From Vitis vinifera (lineage: Eukaryota > Streptophyta > Magnoliopsida > Vitales > Vitaceae): a stretch of 64,000 bases of DNA. This document shows, one piece after another, positions 47,003 through 58,720 of this stretch (its first letter is position 1; each line of letters begins with the position of its first letter). Location: positions 4,115,001-4,179,000 of the forward strand of contig NC_081813.1 in assembly GCF_030704535.1 (NCBI RefSeq). Reading direction: 5' to 3'. The notes beneath the pieces are model-generated. The model did not search any database. It had not been told where the DNA came from and saw only the letters and a program-made list of their open reading frames with translations. A program made the translations under genes and the position numbers.

Positions 47003-50000
47003 TCATACTGAGCAACAAAATAGTCTTCTTCCACTGTTTTCTGTCTCATGCAGATTCATCCCAGAAGGCTGTGATGGTTGAGCTATTGCTAGCCGCTTTG
47101 CTGCAGCACAGGCAGCAATGGGGTCAGAGAAAACCCGGGTTTTCGAAGGAGATATATGAATGAATTAGTTACCTATTTCATAGAAGAGCTCATTGATGTT
47201 GAGAGAAGTTTTGGCTGATGTTTCTATGAAGAACATCCCATTTTCCTCTGAGAGTTTTTCCCCCTCCTGAAGTGGAAGTAAAAACAATGGATGGAAATTA
47301 TTTTCATGCCGAATTCAAGGCTGAATATGTCAAACTAATATTTGGCGAAACACCTTCTGAACCATGGTATGGTATCTATGGTGAGAATAACAGAATGTCG
47401 TCATTCTGCTATTCTAAGCAAGGGGAGGGAGGGGAATGCAAGATTTGAAATACCTGAGTGTTCACTTCTCTCTTTGATTCCAAGTCACACTTGTTTGCAA
47501 CCAATGCCATTACCAAATTCTTGTTTCCTAGAAGAAGTTAAAAGGAACAAATGGTAATAATGAGCCATGGACATAGAGCAAAACAATATTTATCCCAGAA
47601 GCAAGCCATTAGAAATTCGATATCATGTGTATACTCCATTGAAGAAAAAAAAAAAGGAGGTATTTTCACATTTTTATTTGGTAGGATTTAGAAGTAATTG
47701 GGAATCCATTTGTGTGAAAGTGAATATAATAAAAATGTCATAGGCATTCAAGAAGAGAAACATTTACGAACGCTTTTTGGATGAGGAAACTGCCATGGTT
47801 AATCATAACAATATATCATGATGAGAGGATATGTTAAAAGTCAAGAAACAAACATAACAAAAGATCTAGTTTGCAGTTTGATGGTGTCACCTTGTTTTTG
47901 CAGTTCTTGAACCCATTTTTTGGCTCGAACAAATGTATCCTGAAGCCAAAACAACATAGATTTTACTGTCGAGAAGTTTAATAGTTGGGAAATTAACAAA
48001 TAGATCAAAAGTAGATGGACCACAATAAAATTAGCATCAAATTGGGTGTTTTTAGAGCATGATCTTCCTCAAAATATGGTCAAGTGATGAGCAATAATTG
48101 CTCAGGATCTTTCAATAAGGGTCAAGTCTAGTGTAATTTATTCTTGTATAATCAGGGGATAGGGGATGGGGTCCGAAATAGCATGATATAGTCACAGCCA
48201 TTAGTGAACACAAGCCCTATAATAACATATTACATTTACAGAGACAGGTAAGAGATATTATATATTTTTTGAGCTTAGAGTTTCACAATATATGCTCATC
48301 ATTAAATCTATTGTAGGGCAATAACTATAAACAATCTGTTGGTTGGCATACATAGCTGACATGGGTTTTTTTAAAAGTAATTTTATCAATTCTTAATGGA
48401 AGAAACAAAGCCCAATGAAGAACTCCACACTGAGAATAACTCATCGTGGATTCAATAAAAAAAAAAAAGGTAGATCAATTATGATGAATTTGATCACAAT
48501 ATCATATGTTGCAACAGGCCATTCAAGTAACTAATAAAGAGGCTCATGACCCATGACATCACATGGTTTCAGTTGATATCCATTCATTTAATTTTAATTT
48601 ATAGCGCTTTCTATGACATTCATCTCATAATAACATTAACCTTAATGAATCTGCACGAAGAGATGTAAACAGCCATATACAACTATAAGAAGTGGAACAA
48701 ATAACTACCACATTGGAGATGTCATACACAACAACCGCTGCTGCTGCACCACGATAGTACATTGGAGCCAGGCTATGATATCGCTCTTGTCCTGCTGTGT
48801 CCCATATGTCAAATTTCACAGTGGCTTCATTTAATGATAGTAACTGAGTGAAAAATGCTGCTCCTATGGTTGGTTCCTGCATCAAGATCAATGTTTTTCG
48901 GATATGGTTGATGACAAACATATATAATTGAGTAACAAAAGAAGATTATGTCATATGGAAACAAGCCCTGAATGTGAACCTGGTGTTCGAAAAATTGGCC
49001 TTTCACAAATCTTAACACCAAGCTGGTTTTCCCAGTTCCCATATCCCCCACAAGCACCTGAAAGAAAAAATAATCGATTAAATTCTAAGAAATAAGAATA
49101 ATCAAAGTGCTTGTCAAGATCATTAATTTCAAAAAATGCGATGATATATTAACAATCCAACATCAAGAATTATTGACAACAATATAATTTCAAAAAACAA
49201 CAAAAAAGGGTACCATATAGTATACCAATATTATTGCTTAATATGTAATCAAAATTTAGGTTACAACATGGAAGCAAAGCAACAGACCATCTTGCCCATT
49301 TTGGTGGGTGCACGTACTCTAAGCACCCGAACCATGGTGTGGGAGTGCCAGAGCAACATATAATTAGTCTTTATGTGATAGACTGCATTTACAATTTCCA
49401 AAGGTGTATTGCATCTATCTTAAGCATTCACACAAACACATTGCTCTTCAGTTTAATAGAGGCATGGTACCAGATAAAGCTGAATGGTGATGAAGTACTC
49501 ATGTAGTTGACCTCATAGCGAGGATCCGACACACAGTTGTTATCAGTGAGCCATGCTTTGGACTTCATCAGAGAGATTCTAAAGCTTGGAGGAAACATTT
49601 CAGGGAGGCTTGCAACCTCAAATATTTGAAGTAGAGGGTTTCCTAAATGGGGATGATCCCCATTAGAACTCCAACTTCAACTAGTAAAGGTTCTCTCAAT
49701 ATACACTAGGGCCAAATTTGGAAGTCACATAGAAATTTCAATTCCAAAGTGCTAGACATCATCACAAATGAAGGTAAAATTTTGAAATGGAAACATTTGA
49801 TGAAACCCTAAACCTAGCACTCTATCACCAGCTGGGGTGATGACCACTATATTCTTGAAACACCCCATTCCATATAATAGATTTGTAACTTCAAATGCTA
49901 CTCCAAAGACAATCCAACCAATCAATTTTCATAGTGAATCCAAATTAATGTTCCCTAATTAATAGTAGGATTCCCAAAAAAACCCTCCTTTGGAGATGGG

Positions 50001-50249
50001 AAAAATACTGAGTTTATTCTACTTACACCAATATATTTGATTTCCAGGCAAACAAAACATGAGAGATGGAAGATATAAGCAGATATCTGAAATGGGGTTT
50101 TGAAAAATTGTCAGTGGGACAGAGAAACAGAGAGTTATATCAAGAAAAGCAGCAAATCAAAGTGAATGACCCCAAGAAACAGGGGAAAAAAAGGGGGAAA
50201 ACATACCCACCAGCTTGGCTTGTATGTTCTTGTTGCTAGGCCTCGCCAT
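47003..50249 (-). CDS. RHN1: RAB5-type small GTPase, RHN1/RABF2-like
   Basis: Seven exons in phase give 199 residues: 50249-50211, 49057-48980, 48876-48709, 47939-47891, 47527-47454, 47266-47173, 47100-47003. It starts [17 protein letters not shown]. All G boxes are seen: P-loop GDMGTGKTS, switch [12 protein letters not shown], switch [25 protein letters not shown] and ETSAK. The C terminus is CCSV, with two cysteines for geranylgeranylation. The pattern GAAFF and [12 protein letters not shown] is that of RAB5/RABF. The long N-terminal acyl form of ARA6 is absent, so it belongs to the conventional RABF2/RHN1 branch that controls early endosome and vacuolar trafficking. A minor ambiguity at the end of exon 3 (GT at 48711 or 48708) was settled by keeping the Val before DTF. 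Confidence 0.92.
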
Positions 50250-50485
50250 TCCACTTTGATAGATTATGAGAAAGTAGAGAGATACAGAGAGTTGAAAAAA
50301 GGAAAACCATATACAAGTTTCATGAAGAAACTGGAGAAATCAGAGTGAGGAGTGATTGAGTGAATGAGAGTGGTTGGTTTGACCTTTGTGTTTTCCTGTG
50401 TGGGTTTGAAACTTTGAATGGTGGTTTTTTTTTTCTTGTTGGGTTGTCAAGTCATGGTTGCTTGGCCTTCACTTTGGTGGCAAAA

Positions 50486-50493
50486 TTTATATA
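50486..50493 (-). promoter_or_regulatory. TATA box of the RAB5-like gene
   Basis: TATATAAA on the minus strand, about 240 bases upstream of the ATG at 50249, in a position that gives a leader of roughly 200 bases. Confidence 0.45.
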
Positions 50494-50499
50494 GTGCTT

Positions 50500-50886
50500 T
50501 ATTAGCTTTAAGGCTTTTAGGCTGTTAGGCTTTTACTAAATGACTGGGTTTGGTTTGAGTGTAAGGTTAAATTTTTAGAAAAATTGGTAATTGAAAGTGA
50601 TATGTTTGGAATAGGGGGAGGTCTCATGCAGTTCTTTACCTATGGATCTCTCTCGCCTATCCATATATATATATATATATATATTATATGATTGACATAA
50701 AACTTGGAGTATAAATACATTTATGAAATGAACATAATTATAATTTTATGTGATAGAAAAAAATTGACATTTTCTATGAATTAAAGTATGCTATTAAGTA
50801 CAAGTATTAGGTTTACACTAATCTAATCAAAGGTAAACTCCTAAGAAGAGGAAGGGGGTGAATTAAGTGTTGATCAATTTTAATCA
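50500..50886. other. upstream flank of the RAB5-like gene
   Basis: AT-rich promoter flank with a TA microsatellite at about 50663-50685. From about 50810 rightwards the text (minus-strand AATTCACCCCCTTCCTCT) resembles the region near the 3' end of copia-type LTRs, so the LTR to the right may start a little earlier than listed. Confidence 0.35.
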
Positions 50887-50891
50887 TTTTT

Positions 50892-52465
50892 TGGGGGGAT
50901 ACTCGGATTTCTCCATTCCCTAGTTTTGGATCATGTAAGGTGTATGCATCTATCTTAAGCTTTTTTTTAGATCTAATGCAGCAAAAACACTTAACATTAA
51001 AAATTATTATTAATGTAGATCTAGAGTTAAAACACTCAAGCTTGTGATCTAGATGTTTCTAGATCAATTTCTATTCAATGAAGACTCTAAAACCACGATG
51101 GTCATTATAAAACTCGTCTACCCAATTATCTTTCACCCTATCTCTCCTTTCATAGCTCTTGGCGCAAGAAAAGGGTGAACTTATCTCCCTCTCTCTCTAG
51201 AGGGTGGATAGAGTTCCTCTCTCTGAAATCTTAAAAAATATGAAAGGAAGAATCAATTCCTAACCCCTTTTAAAGGGTTTATATATGCTTTCATGTAGGT
51301 TTAAGTGACTTGAGTCCAAATTAGGCTTAGGTCACCTAATTCAGCCCACTTGGGTAATAATTAATTAATTGGTCCTAATAAACTCAAATTAATTAATTAC
51401 CTTAGTCCAAAAAGTCAATTCATAAGATCTAATACAACCATGCATTTTACCAAAATACTCTTATTGCACACTTATGAATTATATACCTAAAATACCCTCA
51501 AAGCATGTGTTACCATGAAATGGGAACTCGAGCAGGGACCACTGAGATCCATAGGAAAAATATTGGCTTCCTCAGAACCCAAATCTGAAATTGATTCAAC
51601 ATTCCACTAAACAGAGTTAATTGCACTTTATTATCCTATGAAATTATAATGAGATGAAACTTGGGTCTATGACCTACTATCTACTGCATGCAAACTCCTT
51701 ATGAATTGGTATCCATGATCTAACAAGATAGTATTATCACCTATTAAGATTACCTCTCCAATTTTTAAATTATAGATCATACTTATTATGTGATCAATTG
51801 ACAAATTCTAATTTTAAAAAGTATATGTCAAATTTTACTAAAGAAATTATTGCAATTACAAATTTCATGATCACATGTCATTTGAATCAACTAAGAGGAC
51901 ACACTATCTCAATCCTATGAGATATTATGGTGCCTCAATTGAGAATATCTATTGTCACCAGCCTCCATAAATAGTAACTCAATTCATAAGGATATATGAC
52001 TACTTTAAGGTCTCACACATAGGTCAAAGCTCCATGTTAATTTCAACATAGACTTAATATCTTCTTAAGGTTAATAGTTCATGTAATATAATAGTTTGAT
52101 GAATCATGACAATCGATAACCTTATGTCTTGATTCACCATAAGTCTTGTCCAATGTGCATCACATACACTAGTACACCCACTCATCCCGACGAACAAGAC
52201 AAGTCATCCCTCTAATTTGGAGGTAGTACACTAGTCTCTATTAGATTGTCTAAATTCATAAACTGATTGTAAACAATTTATCCACTTACAAGGAACTCAT
52301 AACTAGTATCATTTCTACAACTCCTAATGTACCAAAGTTATATACAATGTAAGAAATATTGGTTGAATACTCAAATCAATGTCAATGTCTAAAAGGGAAA
52401 ACAAGAGGATAATTAAATGTGACTTTGTTACATCATATCTTACTTTTAAGGGTTCAATCCCAACA
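50892..52465 (-). mobile_element. probable solo LTR of a long-LTR (copia/SIRE-like?) retrotransposon
   Basis: On the minus strand the block starts TGTTGGGATTGAACCC at 52465 and ends near CCCCCCA at 50892, about 1.57 kb. TTTTT borders it on both sides (50887-50891 and 52466-52470), which would be a 5-bp target duplication but is low-complexity. The inside is non-coding and LTR-like. No primer-binding site, polypurine tract, gag or pol lies directly next to it, so it looks like a solo LTR. The family name is inference. Age cannot be measured without a second LTR. Confidence 0.45.
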
Positions 52466-52470
52466 TTTTT

Positions 52471-54000
52471 ATCAATATGAATGCAAATGATAAATAATGT
52501 AATAATATTAACACCCACTTGCCCTCCAACATCTGTGACAAGTCCTTCTTCTCCTTCTTGACTGCTTGAAGCTTTACGAAAAGTTATCATGAGTGTGTTT
52601 CTACTTCCTTTGCCACCTACTTATATAACTTGGCATCATTAAGGTGCTCTCGAAGTTCACTCTTCTTCTTGATGTTAGCCTAAAGCTATCAATTGTAGTG
52701 ACTAATTACTAATACATACTCATTATTCCAAGAAAGTGAATACAAAAATACTTACCAACATAACTAAGTTGCGAGAGTAGAACTACTACACGGTGACAAG
52801 GGCATCTTGTAAAGAGATAACCTTGTCGAAGTTGTACATCGTAGCTACAATCATTGGAAAAGGTGGAGAGACTAAGTCAACAAGATCAATGATGGCAACA
52901 AGATTGACTATTAGGATAGTTTGGTACACTTTCTCGAACTACAGAGGAGAATCCAATATCTTGATGGTCAGGCACTTCATCATTTAGTTTGGGGGGCCGC
53001 CACAACATGTGACCTTGACGAACCCTCTTTTTGGGCAACCACTTTCCTCTTCTTCCTACAGTCCTTAATCTTGGTAGTTAAAGAGTCGAGATTCATTTCG
53101 TCTATGTCTTGATCAAGAAGGCACCACAATAAAGGCTTGCTTGACAACTATGTCGCTTGAACGAATTCAATGGCTTACTAAAGCGATTTTGAATAGGTTG
53201 TCCGTTGGACCTGTGTTTGTCAGAGTGTGTCCTTCTATCACTTTCGGTCTTTTTTTACTTGAATGGAGGGGCCATTAAAGGTATTGGGTATCAAAAGCAA
53301 CCTACCAGAGTTATCAACTCAATCGATTTAAACCATTCTAAATGCCTTATTGAGCCCGAGACTTCATTACTTGCCTCACACTTCGATACCACAGGGGTGG
53401 GCAAAATTTTACGGCTTAGTGGTGAACCCAAACTTGCTAGCACGTCGAATAGTCTTGTCCACCAAAGTGAACATTCAGTTTCCAAGCAATTCATCCCAAA
53501 CACCAAAGTGAACTTCCAAATAAGATTCATTAGCATAGGTACCAAGGGTTGCGATAGGTTGCATATGAGGAATGGATCCCAAAGTAAAGTTGATCTTATC
53601 CCATTAGCAAAAGGTGTCTCTCTATTGGTCAACCACACGCTACTTGACACAGATTTGGCTAGCCAATGATAAACTAGACATGATCCCTAATCTTTGACTC
53701 CCTGACATGCAAATTTCTAAGGAAAAGGTTGGCTTCTTCAACCAATCAAAACCTGGTAAGAGAAACCCATAAAAAGAGGACCACGAATGATAAACGACCC
53801 AATCTGCTTTCTTCACAATTTGTACACTCTCCGGTGTTTAACGAAACCAAGGATTGGTTGCGACCTAGATAATTAACGAATAACCGCCCCCAAAGGTTTG
53901 TGCACCAATATGACCATAATTGTGAAAGTCTATTGAATCCAAAATGGACCTCATCAATAATAGAGGATCCATTGGGTCTGACAATATCTAAAAGAAGAGA
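52471..54000 (-). mobile_element. unclassified retroelement-derived DNA (degraded)
   Basis: The region is richer in G+C than the flanks and holds long broken frames on both strands. Near 52490-52680 the minus strand is Lys/Glu-rich (KKKSELREHLNDAKLYK, then VKKEKDLSQMLEGKW), like the coiled-coil leader found in some plant retrotransposons. No protease, reverse transcriptase or integrase motif was seen. I treat it as an old, broken element and propose no limits beyond these approximate ones. Confidence 0.3.
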
Positions 54001-55488
54001 ATCATTAAAGTGCTAGAAATGGAAATAAAGATAAATTATAATAACATGGGAAAGACATGCTTTATAATCCTAACAATGATGGATCTTAATTTCCACAAAA
54101 AAAAATGAATTCCTATCTTATTAATCATAAGTAACTAGACAAGTGATAAATGAAAAATACAACATATTTACTATTCCCAACATATGCAATATGGATGTAA
54201 TGCCACATAGCACATCATTGAAAGTCTGGATTCTTTTTCAATGGGAAAGTCCATGGGACATGAATCATATGACCACCGGCATCCATTTCAATATTATTCA
54301 TCAAGATTTTATATTCAAAATTTATCAACACATAAAGACAAAGAAAGTTATTGAGTGTCAAACAGAAAGCTCAGCTAATTAACAAAAAAATATGATGGTG
54401 CCATACTGCCCATTAATCATTCACTAGTTGAAACAAAAAATTATTAAATTTTTTATTAAAAAAAATCATTAAATTTTTTATTAAAAAAAATCATTATAAA
54501 ATCCTTGGAATCATGAATTTAAATTTAATTCCTTATTAGAATAATAAAATCCTTGAAAACCGTAAAAAATTTAATCAAACCTCCAAAATAAAATAATTAA
54601 GAATGACCTTATAAATTTCATTTTTCTTATATATATATAAGATTATTTCAACTATTTTTTTGAAAAACATTTACATGACATATATATCTTTAATATTGCA
54701 AAATTTTATTATAGTTGATAAATCAAATAAAAACTTTTTCTAACAATTGAAATGTTTGACATTTAAATTTTTTTTAAAAAAAATCAACGAACAAAATGAT
54801 AGGTAAAGTCATGAAATCATGAATTTAATTATTTCATTAATATAATAAAAACAATTTTTAGATGCAATTTAAAATAAAATCTCAATCTTTTTTTCAAAAT
54901 TGAAAACTACCTCACTTAGAGTGTTAATATTATAAAACATTTTAATATAAGAAGTTCTAGTATCAACTTATAATATCGATTGTTAGAAGTATACGATAAA
55001 ATTTATACCGTTAGATCTAAATACAAATATATGATATTATGATGCAAATATAAGATCAATTTTTAAAAAAAAAATGAGATCAAAACTTAAGAGTAGTAAG
55101 ATACAAATTTAGTTACCCAACTTTAACCAAATCCAAGAATAGAAGAGATGAAATGCAACATCACCTTCATTCCCTAAACCAAATCCACAATTAGTGTGTC
55201 ATCAAATGACTAATCAATGTGGATTGTGGATGAGTTGATTTTGGAAATGTTAAAACGGGTGCCTAACCAATGTGGAGTGATGGTACGGCCCTCACTAGAA
55301 ATTGTTGAAATTGTTTGGAGGTGGGCCAGCACGAAAATTCCCAAGAAGGAGGTCCATGATCATTTTCCACATCCAAACAAAACAAATAAAGAGCATACAA
55401 ACAAATCCCCCAAACAAACCCTTATTCACCTTCCCCACCACACCACCAATTTCCTCACTTCTCGCCCCAACTCTATCCCGAAATAGTT
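54001..55488. other. AT-rich intergenic region upstream of the LEA_2 gene
   Basis: A short direct duplication (AAAAAAAATCATTAAATTTT type) lies near 54440-54500. Otherwise A/T-rich DNA without genes. The last 150 bases are C/A-rich leader sequence of the LEA_2 gene; I see no clear TATA box. Confidence 0.35.
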
Positions 55489-57772
55489 ATGGCCTCCTCC
55501 AAGTCCAAATCCAAGCCGAAGCCGAAGCCCCAACCCCAACCCCAACCTCAACCCCAGTCCCAGCTCCCACCACAAACCCACCCCCAGCTCCCATACTACA
55601 CCCCAGTCCCTTCCCACCCGGCTTCTGAGCGAAACTACGTCGTTTTGCCCCTTTACATCCCCCTCCTTCACCGCCGCTGCAACAGGTTCCGCCTACTCAC
55701 CGCCGCCTCCGTCCTCCTCCTTGTGGCCTCCACCTTCGTCCTGTGGCCATCCGACCCCGACGTCAGTATCGTCCGCCTCCGGCTTAGACGAATCGCAGTC
55801 CACACCTTTCCGCGGCTGTCGCTGGACGTGTCCATGTCCTTGATGGTGAAGGTGAGGAACGTGGACCTCTACTCCATGAATTACCGGTCGCTACACGTGG
55901 CGATAGAGTATAGGGGGAAGGAGCTGGGGAATGTGACTTCGGAGGAGGGGCACGTGAGGGCTAGGGGATCCTCGTTGGTGGACGCGTCGCTGGAGCTGAA
56001 CGGAGTGGCGGTCTTGTCTGACGTCATATTCGTGTTAGAAGATCTGGCAAAGGGTACGATCCCTATTGATACGGTGACTGAGGTTCGTGGAAGCATGGGC
56101 TTCCTCTTCTTCCAACTTCCTTTGCGGGTAAGCCTTTTCTGTTTAGACACCCTTTCTTTTTATTTATTTATTTATTTATTTATATTATTGTGGATGAAAA
56201 TATAGGCCATAAGAAAAATAAGAATACATATATATATTTCCATAGAAAACCCTAAAAAAAAAAAATCACTATTAAAGAAGAAGAATAATTCACTATATCA
56301 AAAATTAATACAAAATAGGAGATTATTAAGTCACTACTATACAAATCCTTGAAAATCTATACACAAAAGAAAAAGAAAAATTCATAATTTTTCTTCACCA
56401 TGTATATTACATCATGAATTTAACTTAAAAAAAAGGAAATCAGGTTTATATATAATGATAACTCATTTTATCTCAATATATCGATTCAATAGATAGTTTG
56501 AGATATTAGAATTAATATATTATAGTTTAAAATTTAATTGTCATAAATTAATACATTAGAATTTTCCTCAATTAGGGTGTAGAAATCTAATTGTGTCAAC
56601 TTGTTTGTGTTGGTACCAACTCATCTACATAAAGTGTAAAATAAAACCCCTAAACAAACCTATATCAAGATGGTTGGTAGGATAGGATATATTTGGATTG
56701 TACAAGAAATAAAAAATAAATTATAATTTAATATTTATTATTAAAAAATATTAATAAAAATAAATAAATATATGATTCACGATATATCTATATTTCACAT
56801 CTCAACTTAAGATTTTCAGGTTTAGGATTATCATAACTCATATAAAAAAAATATATAAAAAAAATGGATAATATATTATACCATTTAAACTATTTCATAT
56901 TCAACATATGATATGATATATGATAATTTTTGGGATTAGGGCAGGCTTGAAACCAACTTTTCAGTCCTTCAAGGCCTACTAGGACCAAGATAAGGGTGGG
57001 GTGAGCCCAAGCTAAGAGGACTTGGGCTTGGTCAGCTTGTTTACATGACTAAGCCTGGTGAAAGATTGAGAGGACAATGTTACATTCTAATGTATAATGA
57101 GTAATGAGTTATTAATGGTTTTTTCAATACATTATGGGTTTATTTGATAATTATTTTCGAGAATAGTTTTTATTTTTCAAAAAAAATAAAATAAGAAAAA
57201 TACGTTCGACAACTAAAAATTATTTTTTGTTTTCTATTCTTATGAATATATATATAAACATCTTTCAGTTGTTATTATGTAAAATGATTAAAAATAAAAA
57301 TAATTTAAATATATATTTAAAAATATTAAAAACGGGTTTAAAATATTTTAAGTTTCCAAACAGATTTTTGTTCCACTAAACATCATAGAACAATTTTAAA
57401 AAATTATTCTTAAAAAGTGTTTTAAAAAATAGTTACCAAGCAGGCCTATAATTTTCTTTTTCTTTTTAAAAATATTTTTCAAAATTTATCAAACATCTAA
57501 TTTTATTTAAAGTGTTTTTAATACTAAAAATAGTTCACTTGTAATTGTATAAATATTATCTGCTTTGAGTTTAAAACGAATAATATTTACACAATTAAGG
57601 ATAAATCGTTACAAATGATATCAAAATTGATCTTTAACCTTGAAACAAGTCTTTATTTATTTGGTCTCGTAAGTGATATTTCTTTGTTTGATTCTGCAAT
57701 CACTCAAGACACAATGAGAACAATGAATGTTGTGTTTGTACGGGCTCATTGTTAAATGAAAAAAACTTCTTA

Positions 57773-57817
<45 letters not shown>

Positions 57818-58129
57818 GCATAAGTATATGTTTATGTATGTATGGATTCATGCATTTTGAAACCATGATGACCCTCTAAGCTTTGTGCGACTCACAAATT
57901 GGAGGAGTTGTCATTGGCAAAACCTCACTGTCATCATGGGTTATATATTGCCGGATGGCAGATTCAAATTCAAATTTCTAACCCTTAAATCTGCATCCCT
58001 GCACAGACAAAAGTATCATGCCAGGTTTATGTAAATACAAACACTCAGAAGGTCCTCCATCAAAATTGTTACCCTGAGGTGAGACCACACCCACCCATGA
58101 AAATCGATTCCTCATTCACTGGATCATGA
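55489..58129 (+). CDS. LEA_2 (NDR1/HIN1-like) single-pass membrane protein
   Basis: Two exons, 55489-56127 and 58007-58129, join in phase 0 into 253 residues. The N terminus is a Lys/Pro/Gln repeat region (KPKPKPQPQPQPQ), followed by LPYYTPVPS and YVVLPLYIP, then one membrane helix at about residues 67-86 (LLTAASVLLLVASTFVLWP). The extracytosolic LEA_2 domain follows: VRNVDLYSMNYRSLHVAIEY, RGKELGNV, and in exon 2 VSCQVYVNTNTQKVLHQNCY. Such proteins belong to the NDR1/HIN1-like family linked to stress and defence; the exact role of this one is unknown. The exon 2 call rests on the family-typical CxVYVNT...CYPE sequence, the acceptor CCCTGCACAG and the phase. Without it, reading through the donor would add a hydrophobic 25-residue tail. 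Confidence 0.85.
57545..57735 (+). mobile_element. TRIM-like LTR fragment in the LEA_2 intron
   Basis: Reverse-complement match to the 6.07-6.25 kb copy: CTCATTGTGTCTTGAGTGAT, CTTACGAGACCAAATAAA and TTTGATATCATTTGTAACGA appear in the same order. Degraded and non-coding. Confidence 0.4.
57776..57809. repeat. TA microsatellite
   Basis: Seventeen TA units in a row inside the LEA_2 intron, followed by GTATATATGCATAAG. Likely variable in length between cultivars. Confidence 0.85.
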
Positions 58130-58486
58130 CTCCTCTCTTTACTCACTACTGTTTTTTATGATCAGTGACACAGCTCCAATGGCATCTGGTGGCCGGAGCC
58201 AAGCTACAAAGTCTGATGCTGTCCCTGACCTCTAAATATGTACATTTTTTAAAGGTCTAGGTCGATATATATATACATACACCTGTTTCTGTAACTACTG
58301 TAATCAAAACATGCTGATCTTCGCTTTTAGATTCATGGCTTCTTCTACTATCTTGGGCATTCATATAATAAGAGTAAGGGCTATATATCCATGCTCCATG
58401 AAAGCTCTACATGAGTTCCCTTTATTTGGCTATGTACAATAATTTTATACATGAGAAATTCATGCAGAAATACCATGGAACTAGAT
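58130..58486. other. convergent 3' regions of LEA_2 and the CVCSPT-motif gene
   Basis: Both genes end toward each other across about 360 bases. The sequence holds ordinary 3' UTR-like text and no separate gene. Confidence 0.45.
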
Positions 58487-58720
58487 TCATATTCGACCAA
58501 CCCATTTATATTCACCGTGGTGCTGCCTACACCTGAATGAGCCCGGGTGGCTCGTGGGTGAGCACACGCACTGCCTCACCATCCCACCACCTCCACCACC
58601 TTCATTCGCTCCACCCACCACCCCAATTGGCGATTCCTGTTGTCTCACGACCTCCACCCTCCGCCGTGCTCCGCTTGCTGGAACCCGGAAACTGCCCAAA
58701 GGGAGGCCTGGGTGACACAT
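58487..58720 (-). CDS. small serine-rich-protein-like gene with CVCSPTSHPGSFRCR motif
   Basis: A single-exon frame of 77 residues starting MCHPGLPLGSFRVPAS. Its C-terminal part carries RQCVCSPTSHPGSFRCRQHH, a motif shared by a family of small plant proteins annotated as serine-rich protein-related. A Gly run (GGGGGG) precedes it. Function is unknown to me; the Cys/His arrangement could bind metal, which is inference. The frame stays open for a further 117 codons upstream to an earlier Met (59071), but that part reads like a leader (Phe/Leu/Ser-rich, no family match), so I chose the internal start. The gene is GC-rich compared with both flanks. Confidence 0.7.
   Translation of the reverse strand: MCHPGLPLGSFRVPASGARRRVEVVRQQESPIGVVGGANEGGGGGGMVRQCVCSPTSHPGSFRCRQHHGEYKWVGRI

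Larger units (their letters stand above)
56128..58006 (+). other. 1.9 kb intron of the LEA_2 gene with repeat insertions
   Basis: Holds an AT-rich MITE-like block (about 57125-57445), a TRIM-like fragment (about 57545-57735) and a TA microsatellite (57776-57809). A short GC-richer patch at 56940-57065 (GAGGACTTGGGCTTGG) is unassigned. No exon between was seen. Confidence 0.5.

Noticed and set aside
53205-53669. 154-codon plus-strand frame and 119-codon minus-strand frame in the same place
   Set aside because: Both lie in repeat-derived DNA, overlap each other and match no family I know.
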